Of a stretch of DNA of 34,463 bases, positions 17,444-26,062 are shown piece after piece. Source of the stretch: an uncultured Holophagaceae bacterium. GTDB taxonomy: Bacteria > Acidobacteriota > Holophagae > Holophagales > Holophagaceae. The stretch is from the NCBI GenBank assembly GCA_903880675.1, contig CAIRQL010000148.1, forward strand, positions 1 to 34,463, given 5' to 3'. Position 1 is the stretch's first letter; every line of letters begins with the position of its first letter. The position numbers and the translations under genes are program-made. The notes beneath the pieces are model-generated. The model searched no databases, had not been told where the DNA came from, and saw only the letters and a list, made by a program, of their open reading frames with translations.

Positions 17444-20400
17444 CTAAATTCCGCTGAACCGGATGCCAGCGACGTTCGCCCTCAGGTTGGTGTAGATGAA
17501 GCTGACGGGAGTCCAGGTGTGCCTCGGGGTGAGATTGGTATCCGAAGCGCTGATGTTGCCGGTCCAGCCCGTGGGAACGGTGACTGTGAAGGTGCCGTTG
17601 GCAGCCGAGGTGACGGTGCCTCCGGTGCTGAGGGTGATGGTCACGCCGGCGAGGCCGACATTCGCACCGCCCACGCGGGTGGAGGCAACGCCAGCGATGG
17701 TCTGGGCAGTCACGAAGTTCTGCACCAGGTTGCCAGCGAGCGGAGTGGTCACGGTGACCACGGCCGGCAGGAAGATCCGTCCGGTCAAGGTCGGGGTGAT
17801 GGTTCCGGTCCACCCCTTCACAAGCGTCTGCGTGTAGGTTCCGGCGGCGGTGGTGGTGGCAAACACGCCGGCATTGTTACTGAAGGTCACTCGCACACCC
17901 GCCAACGGCAGGCCATTGGAGGTGATGGTGCCCGTCACGGTAAAGAGCTGGGCGCCGGTGAAGTTCTGACTGGCAGGGGCAGCCGTGACATTGGTCAGGT
18001 TGCGGGAGATGGGCGTGAACATCCAGCCAGCCAGGGCGGGCGTCACGGAGCCACTGTAGCGGGTGGGCACATAGCGGGTGTAGAGGCCACTGGCATCCGT
18101 GACCGCCGTACCAACCCCATTCGAGAAGGTGACCGTCACACCCGGCAGAGGCACGGCGGGCACAGCGTTGGTGGTGATGAGGCCAGAGACCGCCACGCCA
18201 ACGACGGCGGTGAAGTTCTGGTTCGCCTGGTTGGTGGTCCTGGCTGCGAAGGTGATGCCAACGGGCGTGAGGTAATAGCCTGCCTTGAAGGCCGTGGCGG
18301 TGCCTGTGTAGGGTGCGGGCACGCTCACGGAGTAGGCCCCGGTGGCGTCGGTGTTCACGACATGGGTGACCGTCGCGCCCGTCATGAAGGTGATGGTGGT
18401 ATCGGCCAGCCCGGTGCCGCCCAGCAGCGCCCGCCCCGAGATGGTGATCAGGGGTGAAGCCACGTAGTTTTGGGCGGTCTGGTCAACGGAGACAGCTGTG
18501 TAGGCCCGGCTGGTCGGGGCGAAGACATAGCCCGTCAGGCTGGGTGTGATCATCCCGCTGAAGGGAGCCGGCAGGATGAGGGTATAGGCGCCACTGGCAT
18601 TGGTGACGGCCGTCTGCCCACTGCTGGCCGTCAGGGTGACACCGGCTTGCACACCGGCACCTCTGCTCACGGTTCCCGAAATGGAGACGACGTTGGCAGC
18701 GGTGAAGTTCTGCCCGGTCGGGCTGGACAGGAGGTTGGCGTAGCTGAGGCTGGCCGGGGTGAAGGTCAGGCCCAACAGCGCCGGGATGATGCTCCCCGTG
18801 AAGTGCGGGGGCAGGCTGAAGCTGTAGTTGCCACTGGCATCCGTGACGGTGCTCTCGCCCGTCGTGGTCGTGAGGATCACACCCGCTACAGGCACGAGGC
18901 CTGCGGGGGTGGACTTGCTGACATTGCCAGACACGCCGGCGGCCTGGTTGAAGTAGGCCGTGTTGGAAGCGGCGGCATTGCCCGCCTGGTTATAGGCGAT
19001 GACCTGATAGTCGTAGGTCGCACCGGTAACGATGTTGAGATCCTTGTAGGTCCGCACGTTCGGCACCAGGGTGGCGATGGTCACCCAGGGATCGGCGATG
19101 ACGGTCCAGCCATTGCGGCGCTGGACCGTGATGCCGGTCTCATCGGTGGCGTTGTCCGTCCAGGCCAGGTCGGCCCGTCCAGGGGAAGCTGGCAGGGCGG
19201 TGGCGGTGAGCAGGGTCGCCGCCGCAGGCACGGTGGTGGCGACGGTGAGCACCACGGGGCGCATGAAGTCATTCTCTTCGTGGCCCAGGATGTGGCAGTG
19301 CCACGCGTACTCCCACTCAAAGTCGTGAACCCCATTGGGGGCCGTCACGGGGTTGCCGGTTGCGACGTCGGTCTGGGTGACAACATCGGTGGCCATGCGC
19401 GTCACCAGGGGCGAGCGCAGGCTGTGGGGTAGCACAAAGGGCAGGCGCGGGGAGAGGGGCCGGAAGGCGACAATGATGTCTTCCAGGGGGCTCATCCGCA
19501 CGGTTTCCTTCCAGCCGATCTCGTTGGCGAAGGGCAGGCGCACGGCGCCGTCCCAGCCCACCCGGTTCACGACCTGCACATCAAAGAGATGGAAGTGCAC
19601 GGGGTGGGTGTCCACGCCGTTGTGGGTGATCTTCCAGTACTGGGTGGTGCCATCCGTCAGGAACTCGGTGGGGGGATCGTCATAGACGAGAGGAATGGTG
19701 GTCTGGATGTTGAAGTTCGTGAGGGGCAGCTCCACACCGAGGGTGGCGTTCATGCGGCCGTAGTCCAGCTCGAACAGCTCCTGGATGGCCTTCGGCTGCA
19801 GGGGTGGCTGGATGAGGTCGCCGTTCTCCGTGGCGGGGAAGGGGAAGGCGGACTGGTTGTCCTGGATGCGGAAGTAGACGTTGTTGGTAAAGGCGATCGG
19901 CGCGACCGTGGACGGCGTGCTGTTCATGGCACTGCGGTAGGCGAGCTGCGGCACGATGGGCGGCTGCTGGGACTCGGCGAAGGCGCCGACAAAGGTGGGC
20001 GTGGACTGGAAGGCCGTGTTCAGGGCGGCCAGATTGAAGGCCGGGGCGGGCGTGGTGGCGGCCACCTCGAAGAGCATCACGGTCCGGGTGTTGGGGCCGT
20101 AGCCAGCCTGGGTACTCGGGGCGCCGCCCGTGCTGGTCAGATCGACGTCGCCGGTGTAGAAGTCGTAGCGGGGATCGAAGGCCGGCCAGGGGGTGGGGGC
20201 ATCGTTGTAGAGGATGATCTTCTTGCCCGCGAACCCGGAGAAATCAACGATGACATCCGCCCGCTCGGCGGCCCCCAGGGCCAGGCCCTGGTCAATCACG
20301 TTGAGCACCACGATGTTGCGGCGGTTGTAGTCATAGTTGACGGCCTGGGGCACGATCACGGTGGGGGTGGCCAGGAAGCCGCTCTCGTTGCCAATCTGGA

Positions 20401-22186
20401 TGAAGGAAGGACCGGCGGTGGCGGGATCGGGCACGCCGCCATCCCGGCCATCCTTGGGCCAGGTGGAGGGCCAGAGTGGGTTGCTGTTCGCAGGGACCAT
20501 GCTGACATCCGTACCCGTGGCATCCGCCACGAAGAAGGACAGGCTCCAGTAGCGGTCGTTGGAGGCATTTAGCATGCGGAAGCGATAGGCCCTAGGCTCG
20601 ACAGCCAGCTTGGGATAGGCCGCACCGTTGACCACCGGGGTATCCATGAAGGCTTCCGGCGTGAGCGAGGGATTGGGCGTGCCGGGGTACTCGGTGCCGT
20701 TGGGGTCATTGGGAACGGGTTCGGCGCCATGGACCAGGTTGCCGCCGTTGGCGACGGTGGTCATGGGGGGCCAGAACCAGGCGCCGTAGTCCCAGCGGCC
20801 CATGGCCGTGGAACCGGACATGTCGGCGGGATTCTGGTTGGGCATGTAGACATGGGGGTACCACAGACTGCCGTCACCGCCCCACTTGGCCACGGACCAG
20901 GTGGGGTCCGTGCCACCCATCACGCCGAGGGTGCCCAGGGTGCTGGTATCCACGAAGGTCTTGTCCTGCAGGACGAGGGGGATGCCGTAGCGGTAGACGC
21001 CCGTGGGATCGCCGTTGTCCGGCAGGATGCCGGCGGTGATGAGCTTCTCCTCCACAGGATCCGTAAGCAGGTAGCCAGCGGCCAGACCGGCGTACACATT
21101 GAGGCGGGTGAGCGCGAAGGTGTGGTCGTGGTACCACAGGAGGCGACTGCTCTGCTGGTTCGGGTAGTAGTAGGTGGCGATGCCATCGCCGGGGGTGCCG
21201 GCGCCCATGTCGGGCACATTCTGGAAGGTGGCACCCTTGGGATAGCTGGTGATCTCGCCCTGGGGCGTGATCCACTGGTGGGGCGTGCCGTCGCTGATCC
21301 AGGGGTTCAGGCCACCATGGAGATGGACCCCCGTGCGGTTCTGCTTGTAGACCTCCGGGGCCAGGGCGGTGCCGTTGCCGATGCCCAGGGGGCCCATGCC
21401 GGCACCCACCATGGTGGTGTCCACCGGGAGGAAGAGGTCGCCCGCAGCGCCCGTGGGCAGCAGGTTGGTCATCTTCACCCGCACCGGCTTGTCCTTTTTG
21501 GCGAAGATGAAGGGCCCCAGGTAGTTGGAGCTGTTGGTGGCACCGTTGGCGGTGACTTCCGCATTGGCACTGATGTCCTGGTAGCCGCGCAGGCGGGTGG
21601 GGGCCAGCTCCGAGTGTAGCTGCTGGGTATACTCCACTTCAGCCAGCTCGTAGTAGTCGGAGCCGTCGGCGTACACGCCGGCCACGGGCTTGGCCACGGG
21701 GATGAAGTTGCCCAGGTTGTTCTTGTGGGCGGCGCTCAGGCCCGGCAGGGTGTCCACGAACTTGCGGATGGGCTTGGTGTAGTGGTAGTTGCCGGCGGTG
21801 CCGAACATGTAGTCGGGCTGCTCGACCTGGAAGCCGGGTCCGGGGACGGCGAGCCCCAGGAGGTGGCCGTCGCCTGGCTTCACGGTGGAAGCAGCGTTGG
21901 GTCCGCCTTTGATGGCATTGAGGTCGTAGGCGGGATTCCGCCCGAACAGCTTGGGGTCAACCTTCCCCCCCTTGGCTTTGAGGGCGGCCTGCTGACGCAC
22001 GGCCGCCGCCTGGCGAGCCTGGGCCATGGCGCGCTTGCGCATGACCCGCTCGCCAACGGCAACCTTGTCGCCACTGACCGCGGGGGGTCCGGTGCGGCTG
22101 GGCACCACCGGGTCCACCGCCTGCAGGTTGGGCCCTCCCAGGATGATGGCGAAAAGTGCCATCAGACGCATTGATGGCTTCAGCAT
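17444..22186 (-). CDS. Large secreted multicopper oxidase (CotA/OmpB-like) with FN3 and repeat domains
   Basis: The 1580-residue protein has a signal peptide (cleavage near LQA at 24). All four copper motifs are present: GVHLHGG (His288/290), LLWYHDH (His353/355), HPVHFH (His861/864/866) and HCHILGHEENDFM (His963-Cys964-His965, His969). The surrounding YHDHTFALTRLNVYAGL closely resembles spore-coat laccase CotA. A fibronectin III domain (about 990-1075) follows, then six carboxypeptidase-regulatory-like repeats of about 80 residues, most ending in QNF-type motifs. OmpB of Geobacter sulfurreducens, an outer-membrane multicopper protein needed for Fe(III)-oxide reduction, combines copper motifs and FN3 similarly. 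The position matching the type-1 axial Met of CotA is Phe974. ATG 22186 has AGGAGG six bases upstream; a TTG 18 codons earlier is rejected. Confidence 0.9.
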   Translation of the reverse strand: MLKPSMRLMALFAIILGGPNLQAVDPVVPSRTGPPAVSGDKVAVGERVMRKRAMAQARQAAAVRQQAALKAKGGKVDPKLFGRNPAYDLNAIKGGPNAASTVKPGDGHLLGLAVPGPGFQVEQPDYMFGTAGNYHYTKPIRKFVDTLPGLSAAHKNNLGNFIPVAKPVAGVYADGSDYYELAEVEYTQQLHSELAPTRLRGYQDISANAEVTANGATNSSNYLGPFIFAKKDKPVRVKMTNLLPTGAAGDLFLPVDTTMVGAGMGPLGIGNGTALAPEVYKQNRTGVHLHGGLNPWISDGTPHQWITPQGEITSYPKGATFQNVPDMGAGTPGDGIATYYYPNQQSSRLLWYHDHTFALTRLNVYAGLAAGYLLTDPVEEKLITAGILPDNGDPTGVYRYGIPLVLQDKTFVDTSTLGTLGVMGGTDPTWSVAKWGGDGSLWYPHVYMPNQNPADMSGSTAMGRWDYGAWFWPPMTTVANGGNLVHGAEPVPNDPNGTEYPGTPNPSLTPEAFMDTPVVNGAAYPKLAVEPRAYRFRMLNASNDRYWSLSFFVADATGTDVSMVPANSNPLWPSTWPKDGRDGGVPDPATAGPSFIQIGNESGFLATPTVIVPQAVNYDYNRRNIVVLNVIDQGLALGAAERADVIVDFSGFAGKKIILYNDAPTPWPAFDPRYDFYTGDVDLTSTGGAPSTQAGYGPNTRTVMLFEVAATTPAPAFNLAALNTAFQSTPTFVGAFAESQQPPIVPQLAYRSAMNSTPSTVAPIAFTNNVYFRIQDNQSAFPFPATENGDLIQPPLQPKAIQELFELDYGRMNATLGVELPLTNFNIQTTIPLVYDDPPTEFLTDGTTQYWKITHNGVDTHPVHFHLFDVQVVNRVGWDGAVRLPFANEIGWKETVRMSPLEDIIVAFRPLSPRLPFVLPHSLRSPLVTRMATDVVTQTDVATGNPVTAPNGVHDFEWEYAWHCHILGHEENDFMRPVVLTVATTVPAAATLLTATALPASPGRADLAWTDNATDETGITVQRRNGWTVIADPWVTIATLVPNVRTYKDLNIVTGATYDYQVIAYNQAGNAAASNTAYFNQAAGVSGNVSKSTPAGLVPVAGVILTTTTGESTVTDASGNYSFSLPPHFTGSIIPALLGLTFTPASLSYANLLSSPTGQNFTAANVVSISGTVSRGAGVQAGVTLTASSGQTAVTNASGAYTLILPAPFSGMITPSLTGYVFAPTSRAYTAVSVDQTAQNYVASPLITISGRALLGGTGLADTTITFMTGATVTHVVNTDATGAYSVSVPAPYTGTATAFKAGYYLTPVGITFAARTTNQANQNFTAVVGVAVSGLITTNAVPAVPLPGVTVTFSNGVGTAVTDASGLYTRYVPTRYSGSVTPALAGWMFTPISRNLTNVTAAPASQNFTGAQLFTVTGTITSNGLPLAGVRVTFSNNAGVFATTTAAGTYTQTLVKGWTGTITPTLTGRIFLPAVVTVTTPLAGNLVQNFVTAQTIAGVASTRVGGANVGLAGVTITLSTGGTVTSAANGTFTVTVPTGWTGNISASDTNLTPRHTWTPVSFIYTNLRANVAGIRFSGI

Positions 22187-22528
22187 GAGGTACCTCCTGG
22201 TGGTAAAACATTTATAATTTTTTATAGGCGATCTAACCAATCATATGAACGGTAGTATATTTGACATATCTATTGATATTAAGTAAGCTAACAACTAATT
22301 AATTGCGTTTATAATGTGTATTTGTTGATTAATTTAACTTTTCTTTTTTCTTATTAATTTCGTTTTTTATTTTAGCCATAGAAACCCCTTAATAGTGTCC
22401 AGACCAAGAATGGAAGATCTCCATGGATTAGCTATACGGATAATTACTTAGACAAATTGATAATTTATTCATAAATTTTTTTATTTCTTCTTTTACAATT
22501 ACTTGATTTTATAAAATGCACGTTTTCC
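22187..22528 (-). promoter_or_regulatory. AT-rich leader and promoter region of the multicopper oxidase gene
   Basis: About 340 bases of markedly AT-rich DNA lie upstream of the oxidase, in sharp contrast to the GC-rich surroundings. On the minus strand TTGTTA and AGATAT, 17 bases apart, near 22292-22264 form a plausible sigma-70-like pair. A perfect palindrome ATTTTATAAAAT lies at about 22506-22517. The region probably holds the promoter and a long 5' leader. No riboswitch family was recognised. Confidence 0.45.
22329..22379 (-). CDS. Possible leader peptide (16 residues)
   Basis: In the AT-rich leader of the oxidase a minute frame reads MAKIKNEINKKKEKLN. Its ATG at 22379 lies five bases after AAGGGG, a good ribosome site, and it ends at TAA 143 bases before the oxidase start. 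It is Lys/Asn-rich, as expected for AT-rich DNA, so composition alone does not prove translation. It could be a regulatory leader or chance. Confidence 0.25.
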   Translation of the reverse strand: MAKIKNEINKKKEKLN

Positions 22529-22564
22529 TTGTAGCGAATGGGTGTTTTCACTCACTCGCTACAA
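22529..22564. promoter_or_regulatory. Long 36-base inverted repeat between ABC operon and oxidase gene
   Basis: Arms TTGTAGCGAATGGGTG and CACTCACTCGCTACAA pair over 16 positions with two imperfect pairs (the outer nine are perfect) around a TTTT loop. It lies 100 bases downstream of the ABC ATPase stop and at the upstream edge of the oxidase leader. There is no adjoining T-run on either strand, so a Rho-independent terminator is not clear. It could be a transcript 3' end, an operator for the oxidase, or a small repeat. Confidence 0.55.
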
Positions 22565-22664
22565 ACGTATTCAATCCGCAGTTCGCCCTGGACGCCCCCG
22601 GAGGAGGCCCTGCCCCCCCAGCCGCAAGGCCGAGCGGACCATCCATGGGCGAGGCAGCTCCCCC

Positions 22665-23360
22665 CTAGGCGTCCAGGATCTGCCCGTCCCGCATCTCGAT
22701 GCGTCGGGTGCCGAGGCTCGCCAGGGCCGGGTTGTGGGTCACCATGACGATGGTGAGGCCCGCCCGGGCACTGAGCTCCTGCAGGATCTCGCCGATCTCC
22801 TGGGTCCGCTGGGTGTCCAGGCTGCCGGTGGGTTCATCCGCCAGGAGCAGCGCCGGTTTGTTCACCAGGGCCCGGGCGATGGCCACCCGCTGCATCTCCC
22901 CGCCGGAGATCTGCCCCGGCAGGTGGTTGCGTCGGTGTTCCATCCCCAGCAAGGCCAGCAGCCGGTCCACTTCCCCCTCCACCCCGGGCTTGCGGTAGAA
23001 GGCCAGGGGCAGGGCCACGTTCTCAGCCACGGTGAGGGTGGGGATCAGGTAGAAGTTCTGGAAGATGTAGCCGAAGATCTCCCGCCGGATCCGAGTGAGG
23101 TCCCGCTCGCCCAGGGGGGCCCCCCCGCCGAAGATGCGCCGACCCGCCACGTCCAGCTCACCGGCGGAGGGGTTGTCCAGGCAGCCCAGGAGGTTCACCA
23201 GGGTGGTCTTCCCGGAGCCGGAGGGCCCGGTGAAGGAGATGAAGTCGCCCCGCTGGATCTGCAGCGACACGCCATTGAGGGCCTGGACCTGCTCGCTGCC
23301 CCGGCCGTAGAGCCGCGTCAGGCCCCGGGCCTCCAGGATGATTTCCGAACCGGGTGTCAT
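22665..23360 (-). CDS. ABC transporter ATPase, MacB/LolD type
   Basis: The 231-residue nucleotide-binding subunit has Walker A GPSGSGKT (45-52), Q-loop Gln101, signature ISGGEMQR (151-158), Walker B LLLADEP (171-177) with Glu176, D-loop GSLD and H-loop His209. The sequence QNFYLIPTLTVAENVALPL is characteristic of the MacB/LolD/FtsE branch, which works by mechanotransmission rather than classical import. The start is ATG 23360, overlapping the permease stop as ATGA; a longer frame is not protein-like. It powers the adjacent FtsX-like permease. Last gene of a four-gene operon. Confidence 0.93.
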   Translation of the reverse strand: MTPGSEIILEARGLTRLYGRGSEQVQALNGVSLQIQRGDFISFTGPSGSGKTTLVNLLGCLDNPSAGELDVAGRRIFGGGAPLGERDLTRIRREIFGYIFQNFYLIPTLTVAENVALPLAFYRKPGVEGEVDRLLALLGMEHRRNHLPGQISGGEMQRVAIARALVNKPALLLADEPTGSLDTQRTQEIGEILQELSARAGLTIVMVTHNPALASLGTRRIEMRDGQILDA

Positions 23361-24541
23361 AGCCCCCCCCGGATGGAGTCCAGCGGGCGCACCCGCCCGG
23401 CCTTCCAGGCGGGATACACGCCGCTCAGCAGACCCACTGCCACGATGATCACCAGGGTGAGGGCGCACAGCTTCAGGTCGATGGCCACCAGCTCCCCGCC
23501 CGGGGCATAGGGCAGGACCCGCCGCACCAGGAGGTCGGAGAGCCGGGCGAAGGCCAGCGCCAGCCCGATGCCCAGCACCCCGCCGCTGGTGCAGAGGATG
23601 AGGGTCTCGGTCCAGACCAGGCGGAAGATATCCCCCGGCATGGCCCCCATGGTCTTCAGGATGCCGATCTCGTGCTGGCGCTCCATCACCGACATGAGCA
23701 CGGTGTTCACCACGCCGACCATGGCGATGAGCAGGGCGATGACCGCGATGGACAGCACCATCACCCGGGCCGTGGCGATGAGCTTCATGATGGTCTGCTT
23801 GACCTGGCTGAAGCTCACCACCTGCATGTCCGGCAGCTGGTAGAGCGCGGCTTCGAGCTTCGCGATATCGGCATCCTTCTTCACCTTGATGCCGATGGTG
23901 GTGATCTTGTCGAGGCCCGCCACCCGCTGGAGGGTCTTGAGGGGGACGAAGATGGTGCCGTCATCCTGGGTGCCGGTCCGCTCCAGGATGCCCACCACCT
24001 TCAGCTCGACATTCTTCTCCGGCACGAGGATGGAGTCCCCCACCTCGCGCTGCTCCAGCTCGGCGGCCTCGAAGCCCATGACGGCCTCGGCGGCTTCGCT
24101 GCCCTGGGGCCACCCGCCCCGCTGGAAGCGCAGGAAGGGCTTCATGGCCGGGAAGGTCTGCATGTCCACGCCGTAGTACCCGGCGATGCCGCCCCCATCG
24201 CCCTTGTTGGGATCGAAGAAGGCCTGCATGAGGATGGGGGTCACCCCCGCCACTTCGGGCCGAGTCTCGATCCCCTTGGCCACGTCCTCCTCGATGTACC
24301 GGAGGCCTGCCCCGCCCTGCAGCATCATGGTGGCGGCCTCGTAGGGACAGCCCTTGGCCATGACCATGATCTGGTAGCCCATGTTGTCGATGTCGCGGTT
24401 GAGGGCCGCCTCGTAGCCCCGGTTGAAGCCCAGCAGGCTCACCAGCACCCAGGAGGACAGGACGATGCCCACCAGCGTCAGGAAGGTGCGCGCCTTCTTC
24501 CGCAGCAGGTTCTTGAAGGCGATCTGGTGCCGGCTGATCAT
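23357..24541 (-). CDS. MacB-type FtsX-like ABC permease
   Basis: The 394-residue protein has one N-terminal membrane helix (about 18-38). A large extracytoplasmic MacB-periplasmic-core-like domain spans about 45-260. Three C-terminal helices (about 265-292, 312-340, 358-380) form an FtsX domain; VVNTVLMSVMERQHEIGILKTMGA is the family hallmark. The ATG overlaps the preceding gene's stop as ATGA and its own stop overlaps the ATPase start, so production is tightly coupled. The transported or released substrate is not evident. The two upstream exported proteins of the operon are likely partners. Confidence 0.9.
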   Translation of the reverse strand: MISRHQIAFKNLLRKKARTFLTLVGIVLSSWVLVSLLGFNRGYEAALNRDIDNMGYQIMVMAKGCPYEAATMMLQGGAGLRYIEEDVAKGIETRPEVAGVTPILMQAFFDPNKGDGGGIAGYYGVDMQTFPAMKPFLRFQRGGWPQGSEAAEAVMGFEAAELEQREVGDSILVPEKNVELKVVGILERTGTQDDGTIFVPLKTLQRVAGLDKITTIGIKVKKDADIAKLEAALYQLPDMQVVSFSQVKQTIMKLIATARVMVLSIAVIALLIAMVGVVNTVLMSVMERQHEIGILKTMGAMPGDIFRLVWTETLILCTSGGVLGIGLALAFARLSDLLVRRVLPYAPGGELVAIDLKLCALTLVIIVAVGLLSGVYPAWKAGRVRPLDSIRGGL

Positions 24542-25200
24542 GGGACGACCGGCGTGGGGGCCAAAAAGAATGCATCCATGAGGACGAGGTTCTTGTTCAC
24601 GGCCCGCAGCAGGCCGAAGAAATCAGTCGCCGCCTCCGGGGCCGGATTGACCATGGCCGCCACCCTGCCCCGGCCCTTGCCCGTCAGCAGGTTGTACTGG
24701 TCGAAGTCCCGCAGGGTCAGGCCCACGAACGGGGCGCCGAACTTGCTGGCGGTGAACTTGCTCGCCCACTGGCCGGCGATCCGCTGCAGGTAGAAGGCCT
24801 TGATCCGGCCTTCCAGATCCAGGGACACGAAGACCTCCAGGACGCCGAACTGCCCCTTCTGGTTCACGCCGTGGACATAGCCGATCTTCTTGGTCCCCTT
24901 GTAGACCTCGTAGAGCACATAGGGCACATCCAGCGGGGCGTAGAGCGCAGGCACCCCGCCGAGGCGGGCTTCCACCTTCCGCAAAAGGGGTGGACCCCCG
25001 TGCCCGGCGAAGGAGAAGTAGATCGTCTTGAACCCAGTGGAACCTGGGAACAGGCGGGCCACATCACTGGCGGGAAAGTTCAGCTCGCAGCTGATAGCCG
25101 CCGACAGGGGGGTGGCCAGGGGGCAGAGACACAGGATGGCCGGCACGAGGAGGCCCTTCCCCGTGGGAAAAGACAGCCTGGTCCCGAAGCCTGTGTGCAT
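24538..25200 (-). CDS. Exported protein, weakly FMN_bind-like
   Basis: The 220-residue product has a signal peptide (LLVPAILCLCPLATPLSA, cleavage near residue 34). Its core, YKGTKKIGYVHGV...GVLEVFVSLDLEGRIKAFYLQ, resembles FMN_bind domains of RnfG/NqrC type. The usual flavin-attachment SGAT motif is not present; the matching region reads NPAPEAATD, so covalent flavin binding is doubtful. The ATG at 25200 has a GGGAG ribosome site, and its stop overlaps the permease start. It probably works on the outer face with the ABC permease. The family assignment is tentative. Confidence 0.6.
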   Translation of the reverse strand: MHTGFGTRLSFPTGKGLLVPAILCLCPLATPLSAAISCELNFPASDVARLFPGSTGFKTIYFSFAGHGGPPLLRKVEARLGGVPALYAPLDVPYVLYEVYKGTKKIGYVHGVNQKGQFGVLEVFVSLDLEGRIKAFYLQRIAGQWASKFTASKFGAPFVGLTLRDFDQYNLLTGKGRGRVAAMVNPAPEAATDFFGLLRAVNKNLVLMDAFFLAPTPVVP

Positions 25201-25214
25201 GGTGGCCCCGCTCC

Positions 25215-25688
25215 CTAGAGGTCGAACAGATAGGCGCCGTGGAACCCTGCAAAGCCCTTTTTCTCAAAGGTGAAACGCAGCTCCCAGTCCCCAGGCATGA
25301 CCAGCGAGACCGGCAGGAGGTAGACGCCCTGCTTGGAGCAGGCGAAGGGCCTATCCCCGGAGCTGTGGGCGCCCCTCATGGACGGCATGTCCAGGTCGCC
25401 CTTGATCGTGTAGGAGGTGTCACGCTCGCCCCCCTTGCGAAAGACCTCGACGCGCATGACGGCCATGCCCAGCTTGGGCTGCTTGGTGAACCCGTAGATG
25501 AAGTAGGTGTCCGGATCGAGGGCGACCTTCTGGCCGGGCTTGGGCAGGGTGGTGTACACCTTGCGGGCCGCTTCCGGCGGCGGACTGCCCTCAAGGCGCC
25601 CCTCCCAAAAGCCTCCCGCCAGGATGAGCGCCAGCGCCCCAGCAAGGATCCGCTGGGCAGTCTCCGAAGCAGGCTTGAAGCGAAGCAT
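25215..25688 (-). CDS. YtkA/FixH-like exported or anchored protein
   Basis: The 157-residue protein has one N-terminal hydrophobic segment (ILAGALALILAGGFW), serving as signal or anchor. The C-terminal 100 residues match the YtkA/FixH pattern: a Pro-Lys core strand, the hallmark DLDMPSM, then GVYLLPVSLVMPGDWELRFTF. FixH- and YtkA-type domains occur in copper/heme-oxidase maturation and cation handling. ATG 25688 is preferred because GGGGTGG precedes it; a GTG two codons earlier is possible. First gene of the four-gene ABC operon, 14 bases before the FMN_bind-like gene. Confidence 0.7.
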   Translation of the reverse strand: MLRFKPASETAQRILAGALALILAGGFWEGRLEGSPPPEAARKVYTTLPKPGQKVALDPDTYFIYGFTKQPKLGMAVMRVEVFRKGGERDTSYTIKGDLDMPSMRGAHSSGDRPFACSKQGVYLLPVSLVMPGDWELRFTFEKKGFAGFHGAYLFDL

Positions 25689-26062
25689 ATCCACCCCAAT
25701 TTACAGTTCTATTTTGCGCCAATTTTTGCCTGTCAATTTTATATTTTATCACATGTTGTTGATTTTTTTTGAACAAAAAAAATAGAACTATATTTTTATC
25801 AACACTTTAAAGATATTAAATAAACTATAACAGACTAATATTATAGGACATCCCGGCCCCATGTCCATCCCAAGATTTGGGTTAAATCCATTGAATACCA
25901 GTCAAAATTCAAGGTTTTTTCTGTTATCCCGAAATCCCGTTTCGATGGTTCCTCTTCCAGGCCCTCGCCAGCCGTCCTGCCCCCCAGGGGTAATTGCGTT
26001 CTTGCCCACCCAACCAGCCGTCTCTCGCCTCCCCCTCCACCCGTCCCCATGAAGGGGGTCCT
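25689..26062. promoter_or_regulatory. Divergent AT-rich regulatory region
   Basis: This 374-base gap lies between the ABC operon (leftward) and a chemoreceptor gene (rightward). It holds an 11-base perfect inverted repeat, AGTTCTATTTT at 25705-25715 and AAAATAGAACT at 25779-25789, and a second pair TGTTGAT at 25757-25763 with ATCAACA at 25798-25804. These look like operator half-sites around promoters. The right part (25850-26050) is of ordinary composition with no gene visible. Confidence 0.5.
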
